Positions 46,545-58,330 of a DNA stretch of 64,000 bases are shown one piece after another. The stretch comes from Macrosoma leucophasiata. Its lineage: Eukaryota; Arthropoda; Insecta; Lepidoptera; Hedylidae. The stretch is from the NCBI GenBank assembly GCA_036365455.1, contig JAWQUS010000017.1, positions 8,370,001 through 8,434,000 on the forward strand. Reading direction: 5' to 3'. Within the stretch, counting starts at the first letter, position 1; the number at the start of each line of letters is the position of its first letter. The translations under genes and the position numbers were made by a program. The notes beneath the pieces are model-generated. The model made no database searches. It was not told where the DNA came from and saw nothing but the letters and a program-made list of their open reading frames with translations.

Positions 46545-46870
46545 TAAGGACTCGGCATCAGCATTAACGGTGAGTACATATCCCACTTCCGATTTGCAGA
46601 TTATATCGTAGTCATGGCTGAGACCCTGGGAGACCTTGGCACTAAGATTAATGGCTTCAAGACGGCCTCCAAACAAGCGGGCTTTAAAATGAACATGGAA
46701 TCAAAGTTGTTGACGATTATGTATACCTAAGACAAACGATTCGATTAGATCGGTCTAACTCCGAAAAAGAGGTTCTCGTCCGTTTCGTTCAACTTACTGC
46801 AGTGTCCTAAAAAAAGGTCTTTGACCAGTGCGTGTTTGGAGGCTACAGTTATTGGGTTTAAATAAACCAA
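46545..46870 (+). pseudogene. RTE/CR1-like LINE reverse transcriptase fragment
   Basis: Translation in broken frames gives INGEYISHFRFADYIVVMAE (the FADD block, last D changed), LGTKINGFKTASKQAGFKMN and VDDYVYLRQTIRLDRSNSEKE, followed by FDQCVFGG. It is short, with stops, and non-functional. Confidence 0.75.
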
Positions 46871-47420
46871 GCAATTAGGCCTCTTCATACAGGTCGATAA
46901 GTCTGCTTAGTTCTCTCAGTAAAATCTACATAAGCAAATAAAATAATATCGCTTGTCTTTCAGATGTCGCCCTCCTACTCCCCCTCGTCACCCATGGCCC
47001 TAGGAATAGAAAGGGAGGCTTTACACGAGTGGGAAGAGCGAGTATATTGCGACTACGTGTGGATGTAAGCCGTGCATTGAGGGATCATGCCCGACGACGA
47101 TTTCGCGGCGGCACGAATGTGGTGGCATCAGGTATGGGGCACAGAAAAATATACTTACCACGGGTCCAGTCCAGACAGACTTTTTGCAGTCCTCGCAGTG
47201 CAGAACGGAACACGAACCATATAAAAGGATGAGTACGTTCCATAAATCGTACACAACGTCTGGGGCCACGGCACGACCGCAGTTGAATTTTGGTGTAAGC
47301 CCACTCCGACTTACCAATATTTTGTGGGCGATGCAGTCGCAAACAGTGACGTCATCTATGACGTCGAACGACCGCTCGTAATGCCTATGCCCACGGGCTT
47401 CAGGTAGAATAGTAGTAGCG

Positions 47421-47640
47421 ATGACCTCGCGGCGCTTGCGAAGCGCGCGACGCGGTGCGGGCCTACGAGGCAGTCCTCTATGCCCGGACTTGATCTGCCC
47501 CCGTTACGACGGGGGTGTGTTCCACCTTTCTTGGTTTGGACGCCGGCTGTGGAGTGCCGACACAAGGTTGCAGCGACGCAACGTCTCATTAGCCTTAACC
47601 AGGCATTGCGATCGCTACCTTAAGGAGAGATGCTACTCTG
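47421..47640 (+). repeat. GC-rich LINE 3'-region fragment
   Basis: CTGCCCCCGTTACGACGGGG is similar to CTGCCCCCGAGACGTAGGGG at 45,768. Both sit in GC-rich islands, probably the 3' part of one LINE family. The orientation is inferred from the plus-strand CPDLICPRYDGG reading. Confidence 0.4.
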
Positions 47641-48435
47641 GGTCGGGGATGGAACCCGACCGCCAGTGGTGTAGGTGTGCGTAGTTACCCGAGCTTACCA
47701 ATTGGTGGCGTATCCGAATACGTGGGACAGGGACAGAAACTTCATTTGCGTTTGCGTCATCGTCTCGAAACGCTCTCGGCGAGGCATTGGGAAGTAGTTC
47801 GCGTGGGAGGGCGAAGCCCTCCGGTGGTCGTGCGTGCAGCGGGGCGAATCCGCGGAGATGACGATGTGGTCCGTTGTCGGCGCAATCGAACATTTTTCGC
47901 GCCAAGCCGACAGCGAACTCTCTCACGGATTCGACCCGTAAGTCACGGGCGATGACATCGTTGCGAACATACCTCCCCACGCCGGTAGTCAGCCTGAGAG
48001 TTACGTTCTGTTGGACCTGAAGTCTACGTCGCTGCGCGGCGGAGCATAATGCATACCATGCCGGTGCTGCGTACGTTAACCTCGAGCGGATGTAGGTTTT
48101 GTAGAGCCATATTTTAATACGCAGTGGCAGTCTAGAGCGAAACACCGGGTGCAGCCTCGCCCGCGCCGCCGCCGCCTGCCTCACTGCGTGATCGACAGTG
48201 GGCGTCATGCGAAGCGAGCGGTCGATGCTACACCCAAGATACTTAACCATAGACCGCCACTCTACATCCTGACCTCGCAACTGGAGCGCCGGTAACGAGC
48301 GGCGGACTCGCATTGCGATAGCAGCCGTTTTATGAGATAGAATGATACAAAGGACGCTACGGTCTTTGCGGTCGATTAATGGAACGCGGCCTACATTGAC
48401 GTTGACACAAATCAAAATGACACTGACAGATGACA
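47640..48435 (-). pseudogene. Jockey-type LINE reverse transcriptase C-terminal fragment (minus strand)
   Basis: The long minus-strand frame contains VEWRSMVKYLGCSIDRSLRM, VDHAVRQAAAARARLHPVFR, LPLRIKIWLYKTYIRSRLTY and AAPAWYALC, then a VGRYVRNDVIARDL motif. This is the post-palm region common to arthropod Jockey and I elements. It is GC-rich unlike its surroundings. It ends about 130 bp before the SRPRB start codon, so it may lie in the SRPRB promoter region. Confidence 0.85.
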
Positions 48436-48568
48436 GACTAATGACATATTCCAATTCCAACTCGTCCGACTCGTCGTCTCGTTTTATTTTATTTTGCCCA
48501 CGTTTTCTAGTAAATCAAATCTTTGAAATCTTTGCGTTTAGTAATTTAGCTTTCTAACAACGTAAGAA

Positions 48569-51500
48569 ATGGAGTCTGAATCAGAAGTTATCAAAGAAAA
48601 AATACACACTGAACCTATACTAAATGACCCGCGGTACATAACCTTACTGAGTTTGATTGTTCTAATTTTCACGTTTTGTAAGTATTCATTTCGATTTAAT
48701 TTACAATGAAATCTAAACATGTTGTTATTTAGTCATATTTTCGTTTGAGATTATTTTTAATTAAGATTTCTGTGTATACTATAAAATTATGTTACTAGAC
48801 AAGTGAAGTTTATTCAACAAGTTATTTGCAGTATTTTGGCTATGTTTCACTCGGCGTCGTCAACTAAGAAGATCGGTTTTATTTACCGGCCTCTCAGATT
48901 CAGGCAAAACTCTTCTCTTTGTACGTCTTGCTTATTCCCAGTACAGACAAACTTTTACATCTATGAAGGAAAACGCTGAGGAGTATATAACTAACAATGT
49001 AAGTATTACTTATTGCAAATTATTTATTTATTATTCTAGTATTGGAAGGCCATGACTCATTTTGGGATGTTGCGCCAATTAACCACCAAATCAATGAAGT
49101 ATACTGTCTAGATTTTGTGCAGATATCTTTCAAATGTCGAGTTAGTCTGTAAGATGTTGTGAAACAAAACTAACTTAACACTTTCCAGTGCAGTACTCCC
49201 CTCAACTTCGACATTAATAATCTTCATAGAAATTTGGCATACGCCTATACCCGCACTATTGTATACGATATTGTTTAACAACAAATTTATGTCAGTAACT
49301 GCTATAACCTCTAGGCAAACCACTGGTGGCTCTGACTCACACCTCAAAGTAACTTACATAAATACACAATGGTCACCAACATACTGTCTATGTAATATGT
49401 AGCCCATGTGTATCTATGTGTGATACCTAAAACATATTTTAGACGGTAGGAACTTGTGTCTTCTGTACAGAATGACAGTGAAACTGCTCTCTATGAAACT
49501 CTAATTCATATGACATCTGCAAATTAATATTCAGAGATGCAAATTATTATTGGCCATTGCTGTAGCAATTTCTAGATTGATTTTAGCGAAAGCAGCAATA
49601 GCCGTACTGTCATTATTCAAAGGAGAATGACCAAAAGCCGCCCTGATTGCGTCTTAACAACTTGTATGTAGAAAATTGTTTTTTGAATTTAGATTTCACT
49701 CACATTTTGTTCACGTTAAATCGAATAGAGATTTACAAGATATTTTTTAAAAGTTAATAAATTATTTTGTAGTGACCAATAACCAAGTTGCCAATGTCAA
49801 TGCCATTGTATTATTTACTTTTTTGCGTTGGACAATGGTCATTTTAGGACCCTTATGACTTTGACGAAATAAAATCGATTTCAACTGTCGATTGCTTTAT
49901 TATCGATATTCAATGGAATAGATTATTCATGTTTACTATTTGTCTTGTATAATCACTAAGTATCAAGTGGATACAATTTGTACAGTACCTTAGTTCTGAC
50001 TTAGCTCAAATTCATCATATAAATGTCTCACTTTTTATTATCATGAAGCGGTAAATAGAAAAACAGTGGACATTGATAGTAAGTGAATATATATAGCATA
50101 AAAACACCCACATGAAAACCAAATATTTATTTATTCATTGTTAAGTATTTAATGTTTGTCTGGTATTACCTGGAGTAGAAACATGGCTACGCCATGCGGC
50201 TAAACTATAATACTGAATGTAAGTAAAACAGCTAAGATGCTACACAATACTTTAAAAAGTCTTCGCTTATTTTAGTAACCTCTGGCAGGTACACTACACA
50301 AAACTTAACCTCAAAATAACCAAAAGTTAATAATGCAGTTTTATAAAAAACTCCTATTGATACCTTTTTTCTTTTTTGCGCACGCATTACTTACGATATT
50401 GCCTATATTTTGCGAGTAATCCCGTCGAGACGCAAGAAGGGCGAACTCTCATACAAAATTTGTCAATCTCCTTTGCGGTTCATGCTGCTACTGTGGTGGA
50501 ACGTGTTAAATCTCTGCCTACCCTGTAAGGGACTTAATGTGAAGATACATGCATACATACTAACTTAAATAATATTTTGTTCAATAGTGTTAACAACACT
50601 ATTGAACTAGTACTAATTTACATTTAGTATCATTTTATCCATGTTTATAATGTATTAATGTGATCTAAATGTGCATGTAAGTAAGTTAACGAGTTGGGTG
50701 TAAAGTGTACTCGAGAAAATCCGCAAATATAACTTCGACAATGTATGAAGCTTGTTAATTAATGAAGGGCTTACCTATTAAATTCCATCAGTAGAGGTCA
50801 AGCATGATTGAAAGCCATATATATTGTTATATGCTACAAAATAGTTATAGAAATGAAGCATATAGATTTGAACACTAATTGATTTATGACTCTTTCAGAA
50901 CACCTTAAGAATAGTGGACTTGCCTGGCCAAGAGAGACTGAGGAATAAATTCTTTGATCAATACAAAAACAATGCCAAGGCCATTGTTTATGTTGTAGAC
51001 TCCATCACCATACAGAAAGACATTCGAGATGTTGCAGAGTAAGTATATTTTGTTGTGTATTGGTTTTAGATAAGCAGGGAGTTCCCTGTATCTTAATTTT
51101 AATTAAATGTGTAAGTTGTTTACTAAATATCTTAAGAGGAACCACAGGTTCCAAAAAATATATAAACTAACCGATAGTTAAAGTGGTAACTTTGAATTTG
51201 TTTTTGTTATGTAAGTGTGAAGTGACAAACAAGCAAACTGGTCTTTCTGGTTCGAAGTGGCCAAATGACTGTTGTAAAAATGTCCTCCATACTACATTTT
51301 AGTTGTTGCCAATCTCCAAAACCCAAGATCTCAGCCTCAGCATCATGTTTGCATCCACTGGACCACGAAGGCAGTCAATTCTCTGAACCAAGCTAGTCCT
51401 CTTGGTCCAGTGGCTGTAAACATCTATGTTAAACTAGAAGACTTATTGCTGGGTTGCACCAAGATATTTGTTAACATAAATTTTAAGTTAGAGAGGGATG

Positions 51501-52806
51501 TGAAATGTTACAATAACTTTAACTTTAAACAAATATCTTGGTGCAACCCAGGCTTAATGTAATATATGCTGTCAGTTTTAAGGTGTTACGCTTTTGTGCC
51601 AGAAGTAAAGGGTTTTTATTTACGATTTATGATTAAGTGACCACCACCACATGATATTGTCAGGCCTTCCACAATATGTTTCATAAATATTTTTTTTTGT
51701 AGGTATTTGTACACAATACTCACAGATCCCGTGATTCAAAGCAACAGCCCTCCACTCCTCATCCTATGCAACAAGCAAGACCAACCCATGGCTAAGGGAA
51801 GTCAAGTCATAAAAGGATTGCTCGAAAAGGAACTGTATGTATTACTTCATAATAATTATATTTTTTTAGACACTTTGCTACTGCCATCTGTTGAAAAATT
51901 GAATGAACTAAAACAATGTTGAGTATCTACTACAAGATTTTGTCAATAATTCTAATTTTGCTCATTGTTGGTTGTTATCTTCTTTTTCGACATTCAAAGG
52001 CGACTTTTCAATAACTATTTGGTGTCCAGTGACAGTAAGTTTACCCATTATTTTTTTATCACATACATATTGATTTTTATTTTACAAAATTCAAAATTAA
52101 TTTAATCACTTAGAATTTTATTTTAGTAATAGGTCAAATTGTAAAAAAAATGAATAACAATTAAAAAAAAAAACCTAGTCCTTAAAAGTAAAATAAATCC
52201 CTCCAAAAACATTTTCATGTAAAAATGTTGCCAAGACGAGTCTTGTTTGCTTATCCTGTGAAAAAACGACATGTATAAAAAAGTGTAATAGTTACAATAT
52301 TCAAATTTTGCATTTAATTATTGTACATACTCATGGTATTAAATCTTGAAATTCACTATCTGGCATTATTCAAACCAAAGTTACGAGGGTTAAAAAATAT
52401 AACGAAACGTTACGAGAAAAGGTAGTGCCCTTGCGCTTCGCTTGGCTCGCCTTGGCGGGAGAGAAGGGTTCAGGTTCAGGATGAAAATAGGTATCAACAG
52501 AATGTTCAATTCTCTCGTTTACAAATGGACAAGAACGAAAAGACTATGAGACATTCTTACAGTAGGTACATCATCTCTTTTATTTTTTTTTACAGTAATC
52601 TAGTGCGCGTGACAAAGTCCAGCCAATTGGAATCAATGGATCCATCGCAATCAAGTAACACCGCTTACCTTGGGAAGCTCGGCAAAGACTTTGAATTCTC
52701 GCATCTCACCTGCCGTGTGGATTTTGCTGAGAGTTCAGCAAATACTGGTGATGATGACGATCCCACTGATATCAAGACTCTCCAAGACTGGATCTCAAAA
52801 TTATAG
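48569..52806 (+). CDS. SRPRB: Signal recognition particle receptor subunit beta
   Basis: Five exons join in phase: 48,569-48,677, 48,832-48,998, 50,899-51,038, 51,703-51,834 and 52,596-52,806, giving 252 residues. SR-beta is the membrane-anchored small GTPase of the endoplasmic reticulum that holds SR-alpha and helps hand ribosome-nascent chains to the translocon. Visible features are an N-terminal membrane segment (YITLLSLIVLIFTFLFWLCF), the G1 loop GLSDSGKT, G3 DLPGQE, G4 NKQD and the G5 region ESSA near the C-terminus. A C-terminal LQDWISKL helix ends the protein. The sequence looks intact. Intron 2 is long (1.9 kb). Intron 3 holds a palindromic MITE. Confidence 0.96.
48999..50898 (+). other. 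SRPRB intron 2, mostly featureless
   Basis: A perfect hairpin (GTTCAATAGTGTT, 3-nt loop, complement) lies at 50,579-50,607. A scrap with CTGCCTACCCTGTAAGGGAC lies at 50,515, resembling a LINE tail. Nothing else is recognised. Confidence 0.5.
51449..51551. mobile_element. Palindromic MITE, second CTGGGTTGCACC copy
   Basis: It shares both ends (CTGGGTTGCACCAA and complement) and the interior AAGTTAGAGA...GTGAAATGTTACAAT with the copy at 776-914, but lacks most of one interior arm. It is in SRPRB intron 3. Confidence 0.8.
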
Positions 52807-53690
52807 ATCTCTTTCCTGTTGCGCTTTAAGGCTTTCTGATCATCATCCATTAATTTATTTTAATGACGAAAAACAAAGGACTACAAAAATATTATGTAGT
52901 TAAGAATTTTATCCTAAGGTTTATGTGTTCAAAGGTATATAACAAAACATTCAATATTCTCTAGCAAGTGTTAGCTCAATTTTTTAATTTGACCACAGTC
53001 ATTAATGCTTACTTTAGTCGCTTTTTAGCACTTATTTCCAATTTTTCTTAACTTAAGCTCGTCAATAAAAATCTTTACAAAAGCAAAATAAAAAAAAACT
53101 GATTCAGAAATTAAGGAAAAAATAGTTTTTACGTAATCATTTCGTCATTGCTTATTTTTAAATAGATTTATCTCAATTTCTATTTTCTAAAAAAAAATAT
53201 TTAATCAAATAGCCATGGACTCCACTTAACACGTGAATTGCATTTCCGTTTACTGTACAATATATGGATGATGATTAAATCTGCGCCGCTCATTGCGTAA
53301 TATTATACGTGACTTTATGTAGGTACGTTATATCCTTCAATGCCGCTTATTATCAGAACCATACAATTGTATTTTGTTATATTGTAGTATAATAATGTCG
53401 CGGTGTTCCTTGCATTTAATTTTAAACCCTTCTAAACGGTACAATTTGATTGGACAAGTATAAGGGTTTCTTGATCACTAAATTGACTGACTGGTCTGCT
53501 TTATTTCTGCAGTAAATTATAAATTTATGTCTCCTAAAAGGAGAAAAATGTAATGAATCTAACTGTTGTAGGTATATGTTATATTTTTAATAGTAATTTC
53601 CTGTTTTGTAATGTCAAAGCACGATGACTAGAGCGAAAGTTGCCCGTAATTGCATTTCTTTTATGGATCTCGTGGCAACGCCCTAATCCG
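52807..53690 (+). other. SRPRB 3' UTR and downstream sequence
   Basis: A plausible poly(A) signal (AATAAAAATC, then AAATAAAAAA) lies near 53,065-53,095. No further gene is seen. Confidence 0.5.
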
Positions 53691-53890
53691 ATTTCGTCGT
53701 GAATGGTCAAATTCGCAAATGGTCAAGTGACAAAAAACCGTCTAAATCGCAATGGGTCAAAATAACAATAGGTCAATGTCTCAAACTGTCAATATAGCGA
53801 TTGGTCAATATCGCGAATGGTCTAGTTTAGTCAAATTAGCAAACAGTCAAGATCGCACTGGGTCAATTATTTTAATTTCGAATTTGGTCC
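53690..53890. repeat. Degenerate minisatellite of about 20-bp units (GGTCAA)
   Basis: About ten imperfect units of the form GCAAATGGTCAA, GGGTCAAAATAACAA, GATTGGTCAATATC and so on, with spacing near 20 bp. A two-unit piece of the same kind is at 15,845-15,868 (GGTCAAATTCGTAAACGGTC). Confidence 0.7.
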
Positions 53891-53968
53891 ACGTTTGACA
53901 ATGAGAGGGTTACCTTTAAAGTCATAAATAATTGTAATATTTATTTTTCAGAATAACACATGCGAGTG

Positions 53969-54204
53969 AACTTTAGAAATTAAAGAAAAAACGGAAAGAA
54001 AAATTTGACTTCGGGCAGAATCGAACCTGCGACCTCAGGATAACCAGTCCAACCGCTTTACCACTAAGCTACCGAAGTTCCACAATTTGCAAAAAAATAT
54101 TTTGGATCTCCTTTTTGATTTTTAACCGATTTAGGGTCGGTGAAAGTTTGATTCGTGCCCGAAGTCAATTTTTTCTTTTAGTTTTTTCTTTAATTTCTAA
54201 AGTT
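53969..54204. mobile_element. Fold-back element carrying a tRNA-like sequence
   Basis: The left arm at 53,969-54,025 (AACTTTAGAAATTAAAG ... CTTCGGGCA) and the right arm at 54,149-54,204 are inverted copies with a few changes. Next to the left arm, on the minus strand, is a tRNA-like unit (54,008-54,078) with 7-bp acceptor pairing ACTTCGG/CCGAAGT, an A-box AGCTTAGTGG and a B-box GGTTCGATTCT. The T-stem is imperfect, so it is not a functional tRNA gene. Confidence 0.7.
54008..54078 (-). mobile_element. tRNA-like SINE head (not a functional tRNA)
   Basis: The acceptor and D-arms pair (ACTTCGG/CCGAAGT, GCTT/AAGC) and the anticodon loop could read GGT. The T-arm is off by one base, which argues for a SINE head. 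Its 3' sequence (CAAATTTTTCTTTCCGTTTT) is shared with the unit at 59,667. Confidence 0.6.
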
Positions 54205-54859
54205 ATAAAGAAATAACAACTGTGGGCGCCCCCGTCTTCTGGCACCCCCAACGGCAAAATCGTTACTGGTTAACCCATTACACAGTACGATTTGTAATAA
54301 AGTTAACAATTAGCTATCTATCCCAACTTTTACTTGAATCATATTATTATATGCTTCAATTACTGGCAATTCAAAAAATGCCCGAATTTCAAGTTATTTA
54401 GTTTATATCACAGAGTACTATATAACATACGTTTATATGTTGTCATTTGAAAATGACATAATTTGTACAGTGTTAACACTTGGGCCCAGAAATGTATGGA
54501 ACAGTATCATTCTCCTTTGTGTTACTGGATTTACAAATTAATTCAGCGGCTTACTCTATCTAATAAGTAAAGTTAATTCGGCATTATGATGTTAGTAACT
54601 AAAGAGGTATATATTAAATTTTAATATATTGCAGTAACTACATACAAATTGTCATAGTTCTGATTTGCTTTAAGACTTAAAATATGTGATACATGTACGA
54701 AAGTGTGTTGCTGTGTTGAGAAAATAAAAAGATGTTGAGTGATTGTATCACAGTTTTGCATTTTTAAAGTATTTTTGCATAAAACATAATAAATTATACT
54801 TTTTTATTTGTTAGTTTTATTTAAGTATCCTAAAATTAGGTATATATAGGTTATTAATC

Positions 54860-55680
54860 CATGAAGCAGCAATGGATCCGATCGGGTCCGAGAACAATAA
54901 GAAATCAATTGTCATATTTTTCTGGTGGCCTGAGGGATTTAGGGCACCCTCAAATTAGAGGCATAAGGATACCACGCGACAGTGGCGCTTCGACTGCGCT
55001 TCTAGAAATTGTATGAAAATTTGTAGTGGCGGCAGTGTCGTAAGAAAGTGCTGCTTTCTTTTTGAAGGCGCCCTTAGTTTGAATTAGGTAGGTACATGAG
55101 GTACATCTACTACTTCCTAATACACAGTGGGTTGTAATTCTCGTAGGCTACATTAGAGTGATCTCTCCACATCTAGCTGCTGTTGGTATTACAGTACCTA
55201 CAGATTTAGTTATGTTTCATTGCCATGCATTATATGCGTAGTATAACGTATCTGTACATATTTTGTAAGATGAGAAAACCCGGTCGCTACTGGTCTGCGA
55301 ACTGCGAGTGAGCCTTTCGCTCCTTGATCATCGCTAAGGTCATAAACATGAACATCCAGACAATCCAGTCGTCTTAATCAACAACAATGTAGTTAACAAG
55401 GTGCCTACTGAGTACTGATGCACTGTCAATAATAATTGTCAGAGACGTCTGAGGTTTACGATCTTTTAACGCAGAACTCTGAACTCTAATCCAGCAATTT
55501 CGGTGTCGGTTATATTAGCGAAGTGCCTACCATCAAAACGTGTTATATGTGTGTACCTGGTCCTACTCCTAATCAAAACAACAATTTATAATGTACCACT
55601 TTCGGCGTAGGTTCTAAAGCAGTGATACTACTGAAATTCTAGCCACCCGTAGTATTGACATATTTTATGATGATATGTTC
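54860..55680. other. Intergenic; one repeat fragment, otherwise nothing recognised
   Basis: Positions 54,860-54,950 (GAACAATAAGAAATCAATTG, GGTGGCCTGAGGGA) match the repeat at 30,590 and 37,650 in inverted orientation. Confidence 0.5.
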
Positions 55681-55910
55681 TTAGGTTTTCCGCCCCGGCT
55701 TCGCACGGGTACAATTAACATAAGCTACATATAGGTATCACAGATTTTTTTCCGTTTTCGAAATATTTTTTATGGCGTGATGTTATATAGCCTTGCTTCC
55801 CTCGATAAATAGGCTATCTAGCACTGAAATAATTTTTCAAATCGGACCAGTAGTTCCTGAGATTAAATTCAAACTAACAAACAAACTTAGTTATACTAAT
55901 ATTAGTATAA
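55680..55910 (+). repeat. Dispersed 3'-end repeat, diverged copy
   Basis: It starts CGCCCCGGCTTCGCACGGGT, has AATCGGACCAGTAGTTCCTG in the middle and ends TATACTAATATTAGTATAAA. It is the same type as 28,670-28,860. Confidence 0.7.
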
Positions 55911-56119
55911 ACATGTCACGTGCCCGGCGGTGTTAGGTAAAGGTACGATGCCGAACTCGGCAGCACGCAGCCACAGTATATATACACACACACAGTATAC
56001 AAACAGTATGGAAACTAAGCCCATTTTATAAAATATGTACCTACACTCCATTGAAGCAACAGGGATGTCACAATTTTTTTTAAATAATCGAGTTACTATT
56101 TTAGCATTTTAGTCAATCG

Positions 56120-56730
56120 TATTGGGTTGTTGACTATTTTTGGGGTTTCCTTACCTTAAAAGGAAAAATGGAACCCTTATAGGATCACTCGTGCGTCTGT
56201 CTGTCTGTCTGTCTGTCCGTCTGTCACAGCCAATTTGCTCCGAAACAACTCGACCGATTGAGTTGAAATTTGATGAATATATGTAAATTGGTGACCCAAA
56301 GATGAACACGTCAAGTAAAATAATAAATTTTAAACAGGGGGGCCACTTTCGGTGGGTAAATCAGAAAATTAAGGTTAATTAGAGGTTGTTGTCAGCATCT
56401 CAGATATATTTTTTTTATAATTTTTGCATAAACAAATTTGAAGTTATTTAAGAAAAACGACGAAAATTGACCATTCCCGCCCCCTATCTCCGAAACTATT
56501 GAACTGAAAATAGTTTTTTGCCTATAGATTACCGGAAAACCTATAGGAAGATTGAGTATTCAAATGAAATCGAAAATTCTTAATAATATAACCCCCCCTG
56601 CCGGTACCACCGTAACCGCTATGTCCCTGCATTTTAAATCTGTAATATTTTCGAAAATATTTATTTAAATTACGGAACTCTCACCACGCGAGTCGAACTC
56701 GCACTTGTCCGGTTTTTTTTATTGGTTACC
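56120..56730 (+). repeat. Dispersed repeat with (GTCT)n and GACTCGCACTTGGCC-type tail
   Basis: It begins GGGGTTTCCTTACCTTAAAA, then AACCCTTATAGGATCACTCG and a run of GTCTGTCT. It ends CGAGTCGAACTCGCACTTGT followed by poly-T. A 3' fragment of the same family is at 2,018-2,060. It is non-coding. Confidence 0.75.
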
Positions 56731-56854
56731 CTATAATAGTATTGGATAAATAAATACTATTTGTCTTTGAAACATATAGTCAATAAGTACTTAAAAGTTG
56801 TTAAGATATAACGATTCAAAATGTTGCGAATAGTGAAATGACTCAAAACGGCCT

Positions 56855-57070
56855 AAACGACCCGGTTAGTCCAGCGGTGCGAAACCACCGTTTGATTCGA
56901 AGGGTCGCGGGTTCGATCCCCGCACCGGAACAAATATTTGTATGGCCTACAGATATTTGTTTCGGGTCTGGGTGTTTGTGTATGTGCTGTATGTATACAA
57001 CGGCACCCACGACACAGGTTTATATTATACCTACCTACTGTAAGACTGTGAGTGTAAGCGTATTTTATTT
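56855..57070 (+). mobile_element. tRNA-headed SINE, copy 4 (best preserved)
   Basis: It has A-box-like CGGTTAGTCCAGCGGTG, B-box GGGTTCGATCCCCGCACC, the body ATATTTGTTTCGGGTCTG and the tail GACTGTGAGTGTAAGCGTAT with a T-rich end. Confidence 0.88.
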
Positions 57071-57797
57071 TTTTAATTTTATATAAAATCGTTATGACGT
57101 CACACCGCGGTAAAACAGTTTACAAATAATAATATGTAGTCTATGTAGATAATCTTATGGTGTTGGTTAATACTGCAACGAGTTATCGAGACCGGGCGAG
57201 TTTCCCCTCACCCACTCGGGTAAGCAGGATAATAAATAGCCGCCTCGTCGAACTTCGTATCGCCTTAGAGGTATAAATAAATAAATTAACTGTCCAAAAA
57301 ATCGAAAAAAATAAATGGTGAGAATCATCCTTACTATTTAGGGATATAAAAAAGACTACAACCGATTCTCTATTCGAGGTCTAGCCGCTGCGGAGAAGTA
57401 TTGTTACAAACACTGTCACACGAGATTTTTTTTAAATATGTTAGATATTATAACAATACATCATTCTTGCCTTTCAAAATCACCAGGAAGTTTATAAAAC
57501 GATAGCTCCGGTTTTGAATGTGCAGAGTTCAAACAGTCGTATACCACGCAATACGCTCGTGGCATCTTTAAAACACTCGTGGAAACAAAAACAAATCACT
57601 ACGTGACCGCTCGTCTCGACCAAGAGTAGTATGTTCTGTGGTCTCGACGCGACACTCGCTACTGTAGCACCGCAAGAACCGCTTAGAGGCCTCGTAGATG
57701 CGCATGTTTGTGTGCGTGCCGTTTTGAACGTTTTGTACGTAATTTCCTCACTGTTGTATATTTACATTGTGACGCAGCAGTGCAGAATCGTACCTAA
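57071..57797. other. Intergenic, no supported gene
   Basis: A 79-codon open frame (57,631-57,870) runs into the tandem repeats of the next element and has no recognised domain; I treat it as chance. Confidence 0.45.
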
Positions 57798-58330
57798 GGG
57801 TAACAAATCAACATCAAGCTATGCTGCGCTATGCTATGCTGTGCTGTGTTTCTTAAGCTTCGTTTTTTAACAATTAAACGATGCTGCGCTGTACTGCGCT
57901 GTGTTTCTTAAGCTACGTTTTTTTAACAATTAAACGATGCTGCGCTGTACTGCGCTGTGTTTCTTAAGCTACGTTTTTTTAACAATCTAGCTCAGTATAA
58001 AGTAATCAGCAGCTCGTGCAGTCGTTTATCCCGTCAAATATGACCCTATTTTCAAAAAAACGTAAACATAACGACATAGTTTCCAAACCTAGCATAGCTC
58101 GACACAGCGCAGCATGGCAGAGCTCCATAAAAAACATAGCACACTTCGGCACAGCGCGGCTCAGCACGGCGGGTAGCGCGCCTCGCTCGAGACTGCTGCC
58201 TTTTTAAACAGAGCGTAGTCTCACACAGCGCAGCACAACATGGTTTGTTTGTATCCTCATTAAAATATTAGACGAGCGAGTTGACCAAACATAGCACAGC
58301 GCAGCATAGCTCCATGTTGATTTGTCACCC
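57798..58330. mobile_element. Harbinger-like non-autonomous element
   Basis: The ends are inverted repeats of about 40 bp (GGGTAACAAATCAACAT... and ...ATGTTGATTTGTCACCC). The 3-bp duplication TAA (57,795-57,797 and 58,331-58,333) is the size and type used by PIF/Harbinger. The inner ends and interior are built from GCTGCGCTGTG-like words. No transposase is present. Confidence 0.82.
57821..57987. repeat. Three tandem units of about 56 bp inside the Harbinger-like element
   Basis: Units at 57,821-57,880, 57,881-57,936 and 57,937-57,987 each read ATGCTGCGCT...TTTCTTAAGCT...CGTTTTTTTAACAAT. Units 2 and 3 are essentially identical, which suggests recent duplication. Confidence 0.9.

Noticed and set aside
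54008..54078. Functional tRNA-Thr gene
   Set aside because: The T-stem does not pair in standard register and the unit sits in an inverted-repeat element.
57631..57870. 79-codon frame with a hydrophobic segment
   Set aside because: It runs into the 56-bp tandem repeats of a transposon and has no homologue I recognise.
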